In this document: piece after piece, positions 28,103 to 36,990 of the stretch
Layout: each line of letters opens with the position of its first letter
Numbering within the stretch: the stretch's first letter is position 1
Assembly: GCA_905182125.1 (NCBI GenBank)
Contig: CAJJAV010000018.1
Coordinates: forward strand, 1 to 46,572
DNA: 46,572 nt
Source: an uncultured Candidatus Poseidoniales archaeon
GTDB taxonomy: Archaea > Thermoplasmatota > Poseidoniia > Poseidoniales > Poseidoniaceae
Reading direction: 5' to 3'
Notes under the pieces: generated by a model
What the model was told of the DNA's origin: nothing
The model's database searches: none
Seen by the model: the letters and a program-made list of their open reading frames with translations, nothing else
Position numbers and translations under genes: made by a program

Positions 28103-29734
28103 TCAAAGTTGACCGGTCGAGGCCTTTAACAGACCAAGGAATGGAGGGCTTGGCCTTCCTGGACGGCTCTTGAATTCTGGATGGTATTGAACACCGATGT
28201 AGTAAGGATGGCCTTCGAGTTCAAAGATTTCGCATCGCTGGCCGGTTTCGTCTTTTCCAACAAACACGAGGCCTGCTGCTTCGATGCGTTCAATCAGATC
28301 TGGGTTCACTTCGTAGCGGTGGCGGTGGCGTTCGTCAACCGACTCGCCTTCACCATAAAGTCGCTTGATTGCACAGTCGTCAACTTGCCAGAGCGTTGGC
28401 CGTGCGCCGAGTCGCATGGTTCCACCTAAGTGGGTTTTCGAAATCTCAGGCATGAAGACAACTGCTGCTGTCTTGGCGTTTTCATCAAACTCTGTCGAAT
28501 TAGCGCCCTCAAGACCAAGCACGTTGCGGCAGAATTCGATGGTTGCGACTTGAAGTCCGAGGCAGATTCCGAGGTAGGGTGTGTTTGAAGTCCGTGCATA
28601 GTTGGCAGCGAGGATTTTACCCTCAACACCGCGGTCGCCAAAGCCACCTGGAACAAGGACACCATCGGCTTGTTTCAATTGCGCCCACGCCGTGTCGTGC
28701 TCATTCTTGTCGCCCCAATCAGTTTCGAGGTGACTGGCTTCAATCCAGTCGATGATGAGCTTGCGGTCAACGGCCATAGCGGCGTGTTGGAGGCTCTTGA
28801 TCACGGAGAGATAGGCATCGGAGAGGTTGGTGTACTTTCCAACCATTGCTATGTGCACTTCTTCGCTAAGTGTGTCAAGATGATGCGCCATGATTTTCCA
28901 GTCAGAAAGCAAGGAAGTCGAATGGCAATCAACGCCCAAAATATCACACAGTCCCTGTTCTTGGAGCATCAAGGGAACGTGGTAGATGTTCGGGACGTCA
29001 TGCGTTGACATCACTGCTTGTGGAGGCACGTGGCAGAAGGCTGCCAATTTCTCTCGGGTTTCATCGTTCAACGGTGCTGTTGAACGGCAAACGAGGATGT
29101 CGGGTGTGATACCAAGGCCTCGCAGTTCCTTGACTGTGTGCTGGGTTGGTTTTGTCTTTTGTTCTCCAACTGGCCCCATGACGGGAACAAGAGAAACGTG
29201 GACGAATGTGACGTTTTCGCGTCCCACACGGAATTGGAACTGTCGGAGCGCTTCGATGTAGGGGGACGATTCAATGTCTCCAACCGTGCCACCGAGTTCG
29301 ATGATGCATGCATCTGGAATTTCGTCACTGCCATCAGCGGGCTGATGTGCGACATCTTCGATCCATTCCTGAACCGCATCGGTGACATGGGGAATCACTT
29401 GAACCGTTTTACCGAGGTAATCTCCTCGGCGTTCGGCTTCGATGACTTTAGAGTAAATTTTCCCTGTGGTGAGATTGTTATCTTTTCCGAGGTTAATGTC
29501 GAGGAAACGCTCGTAGTTGCCAAGATCCAAATCGACCTCGCCGCCGTCGTCGAGAACGAACACTTCTCCGTGTTCAAACGGCGACATTGTACCAGCATCG
29601 CTGTTCAAATATGGATCTATTTTGATAGAAGTGACTCGCAGGCCAGCGCTTTTCAGCAAAACGCCGATGCTGCTTGCTGTTACTCCTTTGCCCAATCCGG
29701 ACAGGACGCCTCCGCTAACAACAACGTACTTCAT
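28103..29734 (-). CDS. pyrG: CTP synthase
   Basis: It amidates UTP to CTP using glutamine. The N-terminal synthetase domain starts [20 protein letters not shown] with the P-loop, followed by [20 protein letters not shown]. The C-terminal glutamine amidotransferase has the nucleophile Cys in [10 protein letters not shown] and the His-x-Glu pair in [14 protein letters not shown] 29734 gives 543 aa, the usual length; the frame extends 14 codons further but that part is not conserved. Together with pyrB and pyrI this gives the window three pyrimidine genes, in separate units. Confidence 0.97.
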   Translation of the reverse strand: MKYVVVSGGVLSGLGKGVTASSIGVLLKSAGLRVTSIKIDPYLNSDAGTMSPFEHGEVFVLDDGGEVDLDLGNYERFLDINLGKDNNLTTGKIYSKVIEAERRGDYLGKTVQVIPHVTDAVQEWIEDVAHQPADGSDEIPDACIIELGGTVGDIESSPYIEALRQFQFRVGRENVTFVHVSLVPVMGPVGEQKTKPTQHTVKELRGLGITPDILVCRSTAPLNDETREKLAAFCHVPPQAVMSTHDVPNIYHVPLMLQEQGLCDILGVDCHSTSLLSDWKIMAHHLDTLSEEVHIAMVGKYTNLSDAYLSVIKSLQHAAMAVDRKLIIDWIEASHLETDWGDKNEHDTAWAQLKQADGVLVPGGFGDRGVEGKILAANYARTSNTPYLGICLGLQVATIEFCRNVLGLEGANSTEFDENAKTAAVVFMPEISKTHLGGTMRLGARPTLWQVDDCAIKRLYGEGESVDERHRHRYEVNPDLIERIEAAGLVFVGKDETGQRCEIFELEGHPYYIGVQYHPEFKSRPGRPSPPFLGLLKASTGQL

Positions 29735-29865
29735 GCACATCAACGGGCTTTTAGGCCGTCGCGCCTCCCATATCAACCTACCTCAACAAACCAGTATTTC
29801 CCCTTCCCCCATGGTGAGCGAAGAATCAAAAGGCGGGCCCACTGAACATCAGCAAGAGGGAGAAC

Positions 29866-30918
29866 ATGGACAGCATTCCGAGCACCATGGTAGCATGGAC
29901 AAAAACCCTCGACACTGCTGGCGGTTTCACCAAGGAGGAACACCCTGTTCCCAGTCCTGGTCCTGATGAAGTACTCATCAAGACCCATTCCACATCGGTC
30001 TGTGGTACAGACATCCATATTTGGAAATGGGACCAATGGAGCAAAGAAAACGTACCGCTCGGTACCATCACAGGTCACGAAACCTGTGGAGAAGTCGTCG
30101 CAGTCGGCGAAGGAGTCACTCACCCGGCAGTTGGCGATCTGGTCGCCATCGAATGCCACTTTGCCTGTTGGAACTGCCCTCGATGCGATGAAGGCAACGC
30201 CCACATTTGTGAAAATGGTTCGATTTTTGGCGTTCACATCAACGGTGCGTTTGGACCTTACTTCGTAGCACCTGCCGTTAACGCTCGACAGATTCCTGCT
30301 GGCCTTGATCCGGGACACGCCTCCATCCAAGATCCCCTTGGCAATGCAATTCACACCTTGACTGGCGGTCCTGTTGAGGGCGCAACTGTTGCCATCCATG
30401 GACTTGGACCAATCGGTTTGTTCGCCGTTAATGCAGCCAAAGCAATGGGAGCAAAGATGGTCATCGCCATCGACTGGGACAATGAATTCCGAATGAACCT
30501 AGCAACGGAACTTGGCGCTGATTTGGTCCTTGGAAAGAACAACGATGTGATCGCAGAGATCTTGAAAGCAACCGAGGGGCGCGGGGTCGATAATTCGTGC
30601 GAATTTTCAGGTTCGCCAGAAGCTCTTGCCAACACAATTCACAGCACGCGAATGGGTGGCTACGTCAACGTGCTCTCTGTCTATGGAAACTCAATGCCGG
30701 AAGTGCCAATGAACGAAGTTGTGTTCCGCTACCTGCACCTCAAAGGCATCAATGGGCGAAAGATGTGGTCGACATGGGACACCATGCACGATTTGCTCGA
30801 GCGTGGTTTGATCGATGTCAAGCGGGTGCTCACACATCGAATGAACATCGATGAATTCCCTCAAGCAGTCGAACTCGCCATCAGTGGCGAATGTGGCAAA
30901 GTCGTATTGGACTTTTGA
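29866..30918 (+). CDS. tdh: L-threonine 3-dehydrogenase (zinc-dependent MDR family)
   Basis: It oxidises L-threonine to 2-amino-3-oxobutyrate with NAD. In its 350 aa the catalytic zinc ligands C46 and H71-E72 are present, the structural zinc site is C101, C104, C107, C115, and the NAD-binding loop is GLGPIGLFAVNAAKAMGAK. The segment GRKMWSTWDTMHDLLERGLI is characteristic of Tdh rather than generic alcohol dehydrogenases. GAGGGAG lies just before ATG 29866; ATG at codon 8 is an alternative. It ends 2 nt from the convergent HMG-CoA synthase gene. Neighbouring a 2-amino-3-ketobutyrate ligase would strengthen the call, but none is here. Confidence 0.9.
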   Translation: MDSIPSTMVAWTKTLDTAGGFTKEEHPVPSPGPDEVLIKTHSTSVCGTDIHIWKWDQWSKENVPLGTITGHETCGEVVAVGEGVTHPAVGDLVAIECHFACWNCPRCDEGNAHICENGSIFGVHINGAFGPYFVAPAVNARQIPAGLDPGHASIQDPLGNAIHTLTGGPVEGATVAIHGLGPIGLFAVNAAKAMGAKMVIAIDWDNEFRMNLATELGADLVLGKNNDVIAEILKATEGRGVDNSCEFSGSPEALANTIHSTRMGGYVNVLSVYGNSMPEVPMNEVVFRYLHLKGINGRKMWSTWDTMHDLLERGLIDVKRVLTHRMNIDEFPQAVELAISGECGKVVLDF

Positions 30919-30920
30919 GT

Positions 30921-32492
30921 TCAGGCGCCAACCCAGCGGTATCGGCGAGCACCTTCGTCAACGCCTTCATCGCCAATCTCAACCAGTGCAAATTCACTGC
31001 GAGGTGTGACAACGCTTTCATCTTGGATACCCTTGTGGAGGTTTTCGTAAGTGACGTGATCGATGGCCATGCGTCCAGCGAGCCGTTCGAACAAGTGCCA
31101 GCCAGCGACGACTTCTCGCCAGCGGTGATTGACCTTCCCTTCGAACACCTTGGCTTTTGCACCCGACCCATAACCACAGAGTCCAAACAAGGTGTTGTCG
31201 AGGTTACAATTCTCTTCGAAGTCAGACTCAAACGTCGACATGAGGGCGAGGAAAATGGATCCGGTGTACTGATTTCCGATCAAACTGCTAGCACGTTGAC
31301 CTTTCTCGATTCGGCTTTCATGGAATTTGAGGTATTGTGGAGTCTTTGAAATGGCTCTACGGTAGCCATCCATAGCCTTCTCCCAAATCTCAATGATTTG
31401 AGGGTCATCTGAATCATGAGGTGCTGGCATGGGGCCAATTTGTTCTGCAACTGCAGTCCACATCTCTGTTGCTTCACAATCATGGCGGAAAATATCAGGG
31501 AACATTCGCTTTGCTTGGAAAGCATAAGGAAGGTGCATGATGATCCTCGACCATTGTTGAGTCAAGCGTTCATCCTCATCGTGTGTGTAACGTCCTGTTT
31601 TTTCCGCTTTACCAGCAAAATTGTGGAAGGCTTGTCGAACTGCAGATTGGTAGCAACGGTTCGAAAATTGTCCGTCAAAAATCGGTTCATCGCGATGCAC
31701 ACTTACCTTCGCTTCGCCGTGAGAAAAGATGCCTAACTTGCGCACTGTTGATTCTGGCAAGTGGCGGATCATCCGCTCAACAAGCCCTTTCTTGACGGTT
31801 TGGCCCGTCTCTTGAGCCAATTGAAGCACATTGGTGATCACTGAACGGAGGGTGACTTCCCGTCGAGGTTTGAAAAAATCATGCACAGGAGTCGTGGAAA
31901 CACCAATGCAGTCTGGGATCTCCAAAAGGCGCGGATTGCGGCGGATTAACAACGCTCCCCCACCAGCGCCTTGGGTGTATTCACCGGAAGATTCCAAAGC
32001 GTACTTGGCATTGTCAGAGAAGATCACGATTCCAGTTCGCTCGTCGTGTTCGGTGGAACGAGCAACCCAGTCCAGTGTGGTGTGAAGTGCATCGACGGCT
32101 CCGATGCAAGCAAAGGTCATGTCAACAACGTCGCAGTTTCGAAAGCATTCTGTCCCGTACCGTTCTTCATAGCGTTGGGTGAGCATGTCGACGATGTATG
32201 TCGCCGTTGGTTTGGCTCCATCCAAAGCAGATTCGGTTCCGAGGTACATTCGGCCGATGGTGTTCGGATCCAATCCATTGCGATCGATGATCTGCATCAC
32301 CGCCATTGCACCCATCGTAGCAGTGTCTTCGTGGACGTCGGGTATGGACATGGCTTCGAGGCCAAGTCCCTTGTTCAACTTACCAAAATCAGCTCCGCGA
32401 AGTTCGGCAAAATCCCTCATGTCCATGTAAAGACGAGGGAAGTGAATGGCGATGTCATCGATACCGACACAGATTTCACTATCAGTTCCCAT
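30921..32492 (-). CDS. hydroxymethylglutaryl-CoA synthase (MvaS-like)
   Basis: It condenses acetyl-CoA and acetoacetyl-CoA to HMG-CoA, the entry to the mevalonate route for archaeal isoprenoid lipids. The nucleophile is C129 in DMTFACIGAVDALH. The general base region is ALESSGEYTQGAGGGALLI and the HxPxxxxxK motif reads MHLPYAFQAKR. The form resembles bacterial/eukaryotic HMG-CoA synthases (about 520 aa) more than the shorter 350-aa archaeal type, with inserts around residues 320-400. ATG 32492 is preferred over the open GTG at 32510, because a TATA-like box lies 26 nt upstream, so the mRNA is leaderless. The protein has 523 aa. Confidence 0.85.
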   Translation of the reverse strand: MGTDSEICVGIDDIAIHFPRLYMDMRDFAELRGADFGKLNKGLGLEAMSIPDVHEDTATMGAMAVMQIIDRNGLDPNTIGRMYLGTESALDGAKPTATYIVDMLTQRYEERYGTECFRNCDVVDMTFACIGAVDALHTTLDWVARSTEHDERTGIVIFSDNAKYALESSGEYTQGAGGGALLIRRNPRLLEIPDCIGVSTTPVHDFFKPRREVTLRSVITNVLQLAQETGQTVKKGLVERMIRHLPESTVRKLGIFSHGEAKVSVHRDEPIFDGQFSNRCYQSAVRQAFHNFAGKAEKTGRYTHDEDERLTQQWSRIIMHLPYAFQAKRMFPDIFRHDCEATEMWTAVAEQIGPMPAPHDSDDPQIIEIWEKAMDGYRRAISKTPQYLKFHESRIEKGQRASSLIGNQYTGSIFLALMSTFESDFEENCNLDNTLFGLCGYGSGAKAKVFEGKVNHRWREVVAGWHLFERLAGRMAIDHVTYENLHKGIQDESVVTPRSEFALVEIGDEGVDEGARRYRWVGA

Positions 32493-32513
32493 CAGCAAAA
32501 GGTCACACACCCC

Positions 32514-32523
32514 CTATTTGAAG
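32514..32523 (-). promoter_or_regulatory. TATA-like box for the HMG-CoA synthase gene
   Basis: CTTCAAATAG on the minus strand is centred 26 nt before ATG 32492. The same CTTCAAATA core precedes the phytoene/squalene synthase gene at 3260-3269, the other isoprenoid gene in the window. Confidence 0.5.
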
Positions 32524-32563
32524 GAACTACCAAATGTCTTGGCTTTGAAGCAGGTTTGACAAG

Positions 32564-34156
32564 TCATTCCATTTCTGGGACATCGGCCATTACTGGGTTT
32601 TGTTTTGCCCACAGCACATCATCGATTCGGAGGACAGAGATTGCTGCTTCAGTCGCACCTGCAATCCCTTGATCTAAAATCAGCAGAGGTTCAATCACCC
32701 CGATCTCAACCATGTTATTCGGCTGACGTCCAAGAACATCAAGTCCGATTCGGTCGGCGATTTCTTCCGGTGCATTCGATTGGGCTGCAACCAAAGTGAG
32801 CAAGGTGTCAATTGGATCGAGGCCTGCATTTTCTGCAAGCACACGGGGAATAACCTCGAGAGCGTCGGCAAAGGCTTCGACCCCCAGTTGTTCGCGTCCT
32901 GGAATGGATTCAGCATAGCGTCGCAAGCGTCGAGCAAGCGCCACGTGTGTTGCGCCACCTCCGGGAACAAGCCGTGCATCTTCGACAAGTTGGCATGCAA
33001 CACCGAGAGCGTCGGCAAAGCAGCGCTCAACTTCACCGAGCACAGCCTCCGTGCTGCCACGAGCGATGAACGTAGCACCGCCCTCTTCGGTTTCGACAAT
33101 CCAGTGAACTGTGCTGCCCCAAGTCTCGTTTTTACTTGAGATGAAAGCGCCAAGGTCAGAGGTTTTGGCCCGCTTCACATCGTGAACAAGCGTAGCACCG
33201 CAGCCACGTGCAAGCAGGTCTAAGTCTGAACGAGCGACTCGGCGGAATGCCTTGATTCCGGCCTTGGTCAGCATCATTCGTGCGTCATCATCAATGCCTT
33301 CTTTGCAGGCCAACAGATCAACGCCGAGGGCCTTGAGTTGAGCGACTTGCTCTTGGAGCAAAGCTGTTTCTTTATCCCTGAAAGCATCCAGAACCCCGGT
33401 CGAAGTGACGTTGAGTTTCACGTTTCCCATCATCGCTCTGCGCTCTAACCCACCATCGATCAGCAGGATTTTCCCGCCCTTGATGTGGCGAGGCATGTCA
33501 TTGTGAATGCGGTTCTTAGCCAACACCAAACCAGTGACAAGTTGACTTTCACCGATGGTACCACCGGATTGTGGAAGGATTTTGACGCGAGTTGGGTCGG
33601 CAAGTGTGCCCTGCTCGTCGGTGACGACAATGGCTTCTGCTGCGTCAAGGGCTAACTGGGCAAGCAGTTTTTGCATGCTTTCGTGACCTTTACCGGTTAA
33701 ACAGGTTTTGGTAGCAAGGATTCGATGGTGTCGTTCTGAGGCGAAAGAAAGCCCACCAAGCGCTTCTCGCGCATGGACTTCTGCCATTCTGAAACCGCGA
33801 GCAATGATCGCTGGATGGACACCTTGGGTGACCAAGTGCCAAGCATTTTGCAGCATCTCGGCGCTGATCAGCACCGTTGAAGTGGTGCCGTCTCGTGCGA
33901 TTTTATCTTGGACAGAGGAGGCGTTGATCATCATTCGAGCCACTGGATGCTCGACTTTGGCGGATTCCAAAACGGTCACGCCGTCGTTGGTGACCATGGT
34001 TCGACCGTCGTCATCGATAAGCAACTTATCGAGGCCTCGTGGACCAAGCGTAGAACGGACCGCACCAGCCAATGCAAGCGCAGCCTGAATGTTCTTCTGG
34101 AGTGCACTGCGACCGGTTGACCGGTCGGTGTCCTTCAGGATTGAAACATCGCTCAT
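32564..34156 (-). CDS. thermosome subunit (group II chaperonin)
   Basis: A 530-aa ATP-dependent folding chamber subunit. Equatorial, intermediate and apical domains are all present: VRSTLGPRGLDKLLIDDDG, VTNDGVTVLE, the GTT motif ARDGTTSTVLI (residues 87-97) and VPGGGATHVALARRLR, followed by IPRVLAENAGLDPIDTL. Most thermosomes have GDGTTT; here Arg 88 replaces the first Gly, and the usual Gly/Met-rich C-terminal tail is missing (ends ADVPEME). It may be a divergent paralogue. It is preceded by a TATA-like box 27 nt upstream and lies downstream of dnaK on the same strand, so the region is a chaperone block. Confidence 0.95.
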   Translation of the reverse strand: MSDVSILKDTDRSTGRSALQKNIQAALALAGAVRSTLGPRGLDKLLIDDDGRTMVTNDGVTVLESAKVEHPVARMMINASSVQDKIARDGTTSTVLISAEMLQNAWHLVTQGVHPAIIARGFRMAEVHAREALGGLSFASERHHRILATKTCLTGKGHESMQKLLAQLALDAAEAIVVTDEQGTLADPTRVKILPQSGGTIGESQLVTGLVLAKNRIHNDMPRHIKGGKILLIDGGLERRAMMGNVKLNVTSTGVLDAFRDKETALLQEQVAQLKALGVDLLACKEGIDDDARMMLTKAGIKAFRRVARSDLDLLARGCGATLVHDVKRAKTSDLGAFISSKNETWGSTVHWIVETEEGGATFIARGSTEAVLGEVERCFADALGVACQLVEDARLVPGGGATHVALARRLRRYAESIPGREQLGVEAFADALEVIPRVLAENAGLDPIDTLLTLVAAQSNAPEEIADRIGLDVLGRQPNNMVEIGVIEPLLILDQGIAGATEAAISVLRIDDVLWAKQNPVMADVPEME

Positions 34157-34177
34157 GATAGGGCCACCGGACTTCTC

Positions 34178-34187
34178 GCCATAAGGT
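34178..34187 (-). promoter_or_regulatory. TATA-like box for the thermosome gene
   Basis: GACCTTATGG on the minus strand is centred 27 nt upstream of ATG 34156, consistent with a leaderless transcript separate from dnaK. It is a weak match to the archaeal consensus. Confidence 0.35.
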
Positions 34188-34220
34188 CAACTCTTGGCAA
34201 GGTCAAGGCTGTGGTGACGC

Positions 34221-36113
34221 TCAGTCTTCGTCCTCGTCAACAACTTCGAAGTCTGCATCGACAACATCATCGCCACCGACATTGATCTCGCCGTCGTCTT
34301 CGGAGCCGTCTTGCTCCGCCATCTCAGCTGCTGCAGCTTCGTACAACTTAGCAGAAACGGCATGCATTGCTTCTTCGACTTCCTTGACCTTGGCTTGGAT
34401 CGCTGCATCGTCGATGGTGTCAATGTCCAACGGCTTACCGTCTTCATCTTGAACCAACTTTTCGAGTTCATCGAGATGAGCCTTGACCGGATCGGTTTCG
34501 GATTCATCGAGTTTGTCTGCAGATTCGTCAAGCGTACGTCGGGTTTGGTAGACCACTTGGTCCGCCATGTTCCGGAGTTCGACCTTGACCTTTCGCATTT
34601 GGTCTTCCTCTGCAAACTTCTCTGCATCAGCAATCTTGGCTTGGATGTCATCTTCAGACAGGGAGGTTTGGGCTTCAATCTTGACAGATTGTTCCTTGCC
34701 TGTGCCCATGTCCTTGGCGCTCACATCAACGATCCCATTGGCATCAATATCGAAGGTGACTTCGATTTGTGGTGTTCCACGGGGTGCGGCCGGAATGCCC
34801 ATCAAGGTGAATTCGCCAAGTGTGACGTTGTCTTTAGCGAAATTACGTTCACCTTGCAGCACGTGAATGGTGACGGCTGGTTGGTTGTCGCTGGCCGTGG
34901 AGTAAATCTCGGAACGGCGGGCGGGAATGGTTGTGTTGCGTTCGATCATGGTGGTCATAACGCCACCGAGCGTCTCGATACCGAGTGTGAGCGGTGTAAC
35001 GTCGAGCAAGAGGATGTCGGAAACACCTTCGTCACCTGCGATGATACCAGCTTGAAGAGCTGCCCCCAGAGCGACAGCTTCATCGGGATTGATTCCCTTG
35101 TAAGGTGCTTTACCGGCTTCCTTCTCGACCGCTTCTTGGACAGCAGGAACACGTGTGGAACCACCGACAAGGATGACCTTGTCGACGTCGCCTTTCTTGA
35201 CCCCTGCGTCTTTCATGGCTTGGCGGGTTGGCCCCATGGTGGCTTCGATCAACTTCGAGATGAGGTCTTCAAACTTGGCTCGGCTTAGGGTCATATCCAT
35301 GTGTTCAGGTTGACCGTCACGCATGGTGATGAAGGGGAGGTTGATTTGGGTTTGTTGCGTTCCGGAGAGTTCGATCTTTGCTTTCTCGGAGGCTTCCTTT
35401 AGTCGGGACATTGCTTGTGCATCTTTGCTGAGGTCGATGCCGGTGTCGCGCTTGAATTCTGCAACCATCCATTCGATGACGAGGTCATCAAAGTCGTCGC
35501 CACCAAGCTTGTTGTTTCCGGCCGTAGCCTTGACTTCAATCTGAGGTTGACCGTCGACTTGGTAGATCTCCAAAACAGAGACGTCAAAGGTCCCTCCACC
35601 AAGATCGTAAACCAGAATGGTTTGATCTTCGCCTTTGTCAACACCGTAAGCCAAAGCAGCCGCCGTTGGCTCGTTAATGATTCGGAGAACTTCCAAACCA
35701 GCAATCCTGCCTGCGTCTTTTGTTGCTGTTCGTTGAGCATCTGTGAAGTAAGCAGGGCATGTGATGACAGCTTGCTTGACTTCGTGCCCGAGGTATGCCT
35801 CTGCATCAGCCTTCAACTTCTGGAGAATGAATGCGGAAACTTCCTGTGGGGTGTAGTCGGTTCCATCGATGTTGGTCTTCCAATCAGTTCCCATGTGACG
35901 CTTCACCGAGATCATGGTGCGACCGATGTTGGTGACCGCTTGTCGCTTTGCAGTGACACCAATCATTCGTTCGCTTCCGTCTTTGGCAAATGCCACGACG
36001 GAGGGGGTTGTTCGTGCACCTTCTGCATTGGGGATGACAACGGGTTCACCGTTCTCAATCGTTGCAACACAGCTGTTTGTCGTTCCTAGGTCAATTCCAA
36101 TTACTTTGCTCAT
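34221..36113 (-). CDS. dnaK: Hsp70 chaperone DnaK
   Basis: A 630-aa ATP-dependent Hsp70. The nucleotide-binding domain starts [14 protein letters not shown], with [16 protein letters not shown] and [11 protein letters not shown]. The substrate-binding domain follows ([27 protein letters not shown]) and the helical lid ends in an acidic tail, [16 protein letters not shown]. The first quadrant ([16 protein letters not shown]) lacks the 23-25-residue insert of proteobacterial DnaK, as in Gram-positive and archaeal Hsp70s. Archaeal dnaK genes are bacterial in origin. No dnaJ or grpE is in the window; the upstream gene is Hsp20-like instead and may be cotranscribed (25-nt gap). Confidence 0.97.
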   Translation of the reverse strand: MSKVIGIDLGTTNSCVATIENGEPVVIPNAEGARTTPSVVAFAKDGSERMIGVTAKRQAVTNIGRTMISVKRHMGTDWKTNIDGTDYTPQEVSAFILQKLKADAEAYLGHEVKQAVITCPAYFTDAQRTATKDAGRIAGLEVLRIINEPTAAALAYGVDKGEDQTILVYDLGGGTFDVSVLEIYQVDGQPQIEVKATAGNNKLGGDDFDDLVIEWMVAEFKRDTGIDLSKDAQAMSRLKEASEKAKIELSGTQQTQINLPFITMRDGQPEHMDMTLSRAKFEDLISKLIEATMGPTRQAMKDAGVKKGDVDKVILVGGSTRVPAVQEAVEKEAGKAPYKGINPDEAVALGAALQAGIIAGDEGVSDILLLDVTPLTLGIETLGGVMTTMIERNTTIPARRSEIYSTASDNQPAVTIHVLQGERNFAKDNVTLGEFTLMGIPAAPRGTPQIEVTFDIDANGIVDVSAKDMGTGKEQSVKIEAQTSLSEDDIQAKIADAEKFAEEDQMRKVKVELRNMADQVVYQTRRTLDESADKLDESETDPVKAHLDELEKLVQDEDGKPLDIDTIDDAAIQAKVKEVEEAMHAVSAKLYEAAAAEMAEQDGSEDDGEINVGGDDVVDADFEVVDEDED

Positions 36114-36138
36114 TTCAAATCACTTTCCGTTTTTTTTT

Positions 36139-36843
36139 TCAAAAGATGGGGATTCCACCGTCGTCGTCTTCATCGTCGTCGTCGTCGTTGTTGTCGTCAT
36201 TGCCGAAATCGAGGCTTACTTCTGGTGCCTCTGGGCTTGAATCGTCAGTGGTCTTTGCAGAGCCCTGCGGTGTGAGTTTGAGGGTGATGTCAAGGATGCC
36301 GTTGTTCAGCGACCAGTCGACCACATCTTCGCAAGGGTGCGGCAATTGAATGCGAGCAAGGGGTGCAGGGAGGGTGTCTTTGATGACTTCAACACGCTCG
36401 CCTTGGCGGACCAAAGCCAATTCGAGTTCACTCTCTTCGACATCGCCTCGGAGGGTGAAATCAACGGTAACCGCCATGTTCCAACCGTCCAAATAGACAT
36501 CATTGGCTGGGATAGTGATCAGTTCATCGAGGGGTTCTTCGACTTCCGGTGCCTTGATTTCAACAGGACTTGCATCCACCTGGACGTCCATGCCTAGGTT
36601 GCTCAAGATGTCCTCCATGGGTTTTCCAGATTGGAACATCTTAGCGAGGTGAGAGAGGTCGAAATTGAAATTTACGTCGCCTTTAACGATTTTTTCAGCG
36701 TCAAGACCCATGCTTTCGAACTGTGAACGGAATTGTTCCATCATACCTCGAATTTGCTCTTTATCCATGCTCATACCCATGTTTTGGAACATTTCAACCA
36801 ACTGTTCAATCAACTTTTCTTCCCATTCGTCTGACCCAGCCAT
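36139..36843 (-). CDS. Hsp20-like domain protein upstream of dnaK
   Basis: About 234 aa from ATG 36843 (an in-frame GTG at 36852 is also possible). The N-terminal third is helical and Met-rich (EKLIEQLVEMFQNMGMSM). The middle to C-terminal part (about residues 105-200) resembles an alpha-crystallin/CS-type beta sandwich: YLDGWNMAVTVDFTLRG, then WSLNNGILDITLKL. The tail is almost pure acidic residues and ends GGIPIF. The gap to dnaK is 25 nt and includes an A10 tract on this strand. The family is not named with certainty; a holdase or co-chaperone working with DnaK is the natural inference. Confidence 0.65.
   Translation of the reverse strand: MAGSDEWEEKLIEQLVEMFQNMGMSMDKEQIRGMMEQFRSQFESMGLDAEKIVKGDVNFNFDLSHLAKMFQSGKPMEDILSNLGMDVQVDASPVEIKAPEVEEPLDELITIPANDVYLDGWNMAVTVDFTLRGDVEESELELALVRQGERVEVIKDTLPAPLARIQLPHPCEDVVDWSLNNGILDITLKLTPQGSAKTTDDSSPEAPEVSLDFGNDDNNDDDDDEDDDGGIPIF
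36158..36199. repeat. triplet low-complexity repeat coding poly-Asp
   Basis: Nearly pure TCG/TTG/TCA triplets (plus strand) encode the Asp/Asn/Glu tail of the Hsp20-like protein. A T10 homopolymer lies beside it at 36130-36139. Length changes here would be in-frame in the repeat but not in the homopolymer, which overlaps the stop codon. Confidence 0.7.
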
Positions 36844-36897
36844 TGACTTCACGCTCCATTACTTAACCATCGGTTACATAGTGGCCTGCAAGTCACC

Positions 36898-36907
36898 CTA
36901 TATCAAG
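36898..36907 (+). promoter_or_regulatory. TATA-like box for the M28 peptidase gene
   Basis: CTATATCAAG would place the transcription start near 36929. That leaves a leader of about 60 nt if translation starts at ATG 36991, or almost none if it starts at ATG 36934. Confidence 0.4.
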
Positions 36908-36990
36908 TTCACGAAATGGGTCCCCCTGCATGGATGCGCTCTTCGAAAATCAATCAAAGCCAATCCCTAAGAAGGACAAACTGTGCGCCA

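Noticed and set aside
34311-35288. Open frame of 325 codons on the plus strand opposite dnaK
   Set aside because: It is fully antisense to a strongly conserved dnaK and has Cys-rich, low-complexity composition. It is a codon-bias shadow.
36158-36199. Triplet repeat as a phase-variation microsatellite or short CRISPR-like array
   Set aside because: The repeat is a coding stretch of Asp/Asn codons in the acidic tail. It has no spacers, and its length changes would stay in frame.
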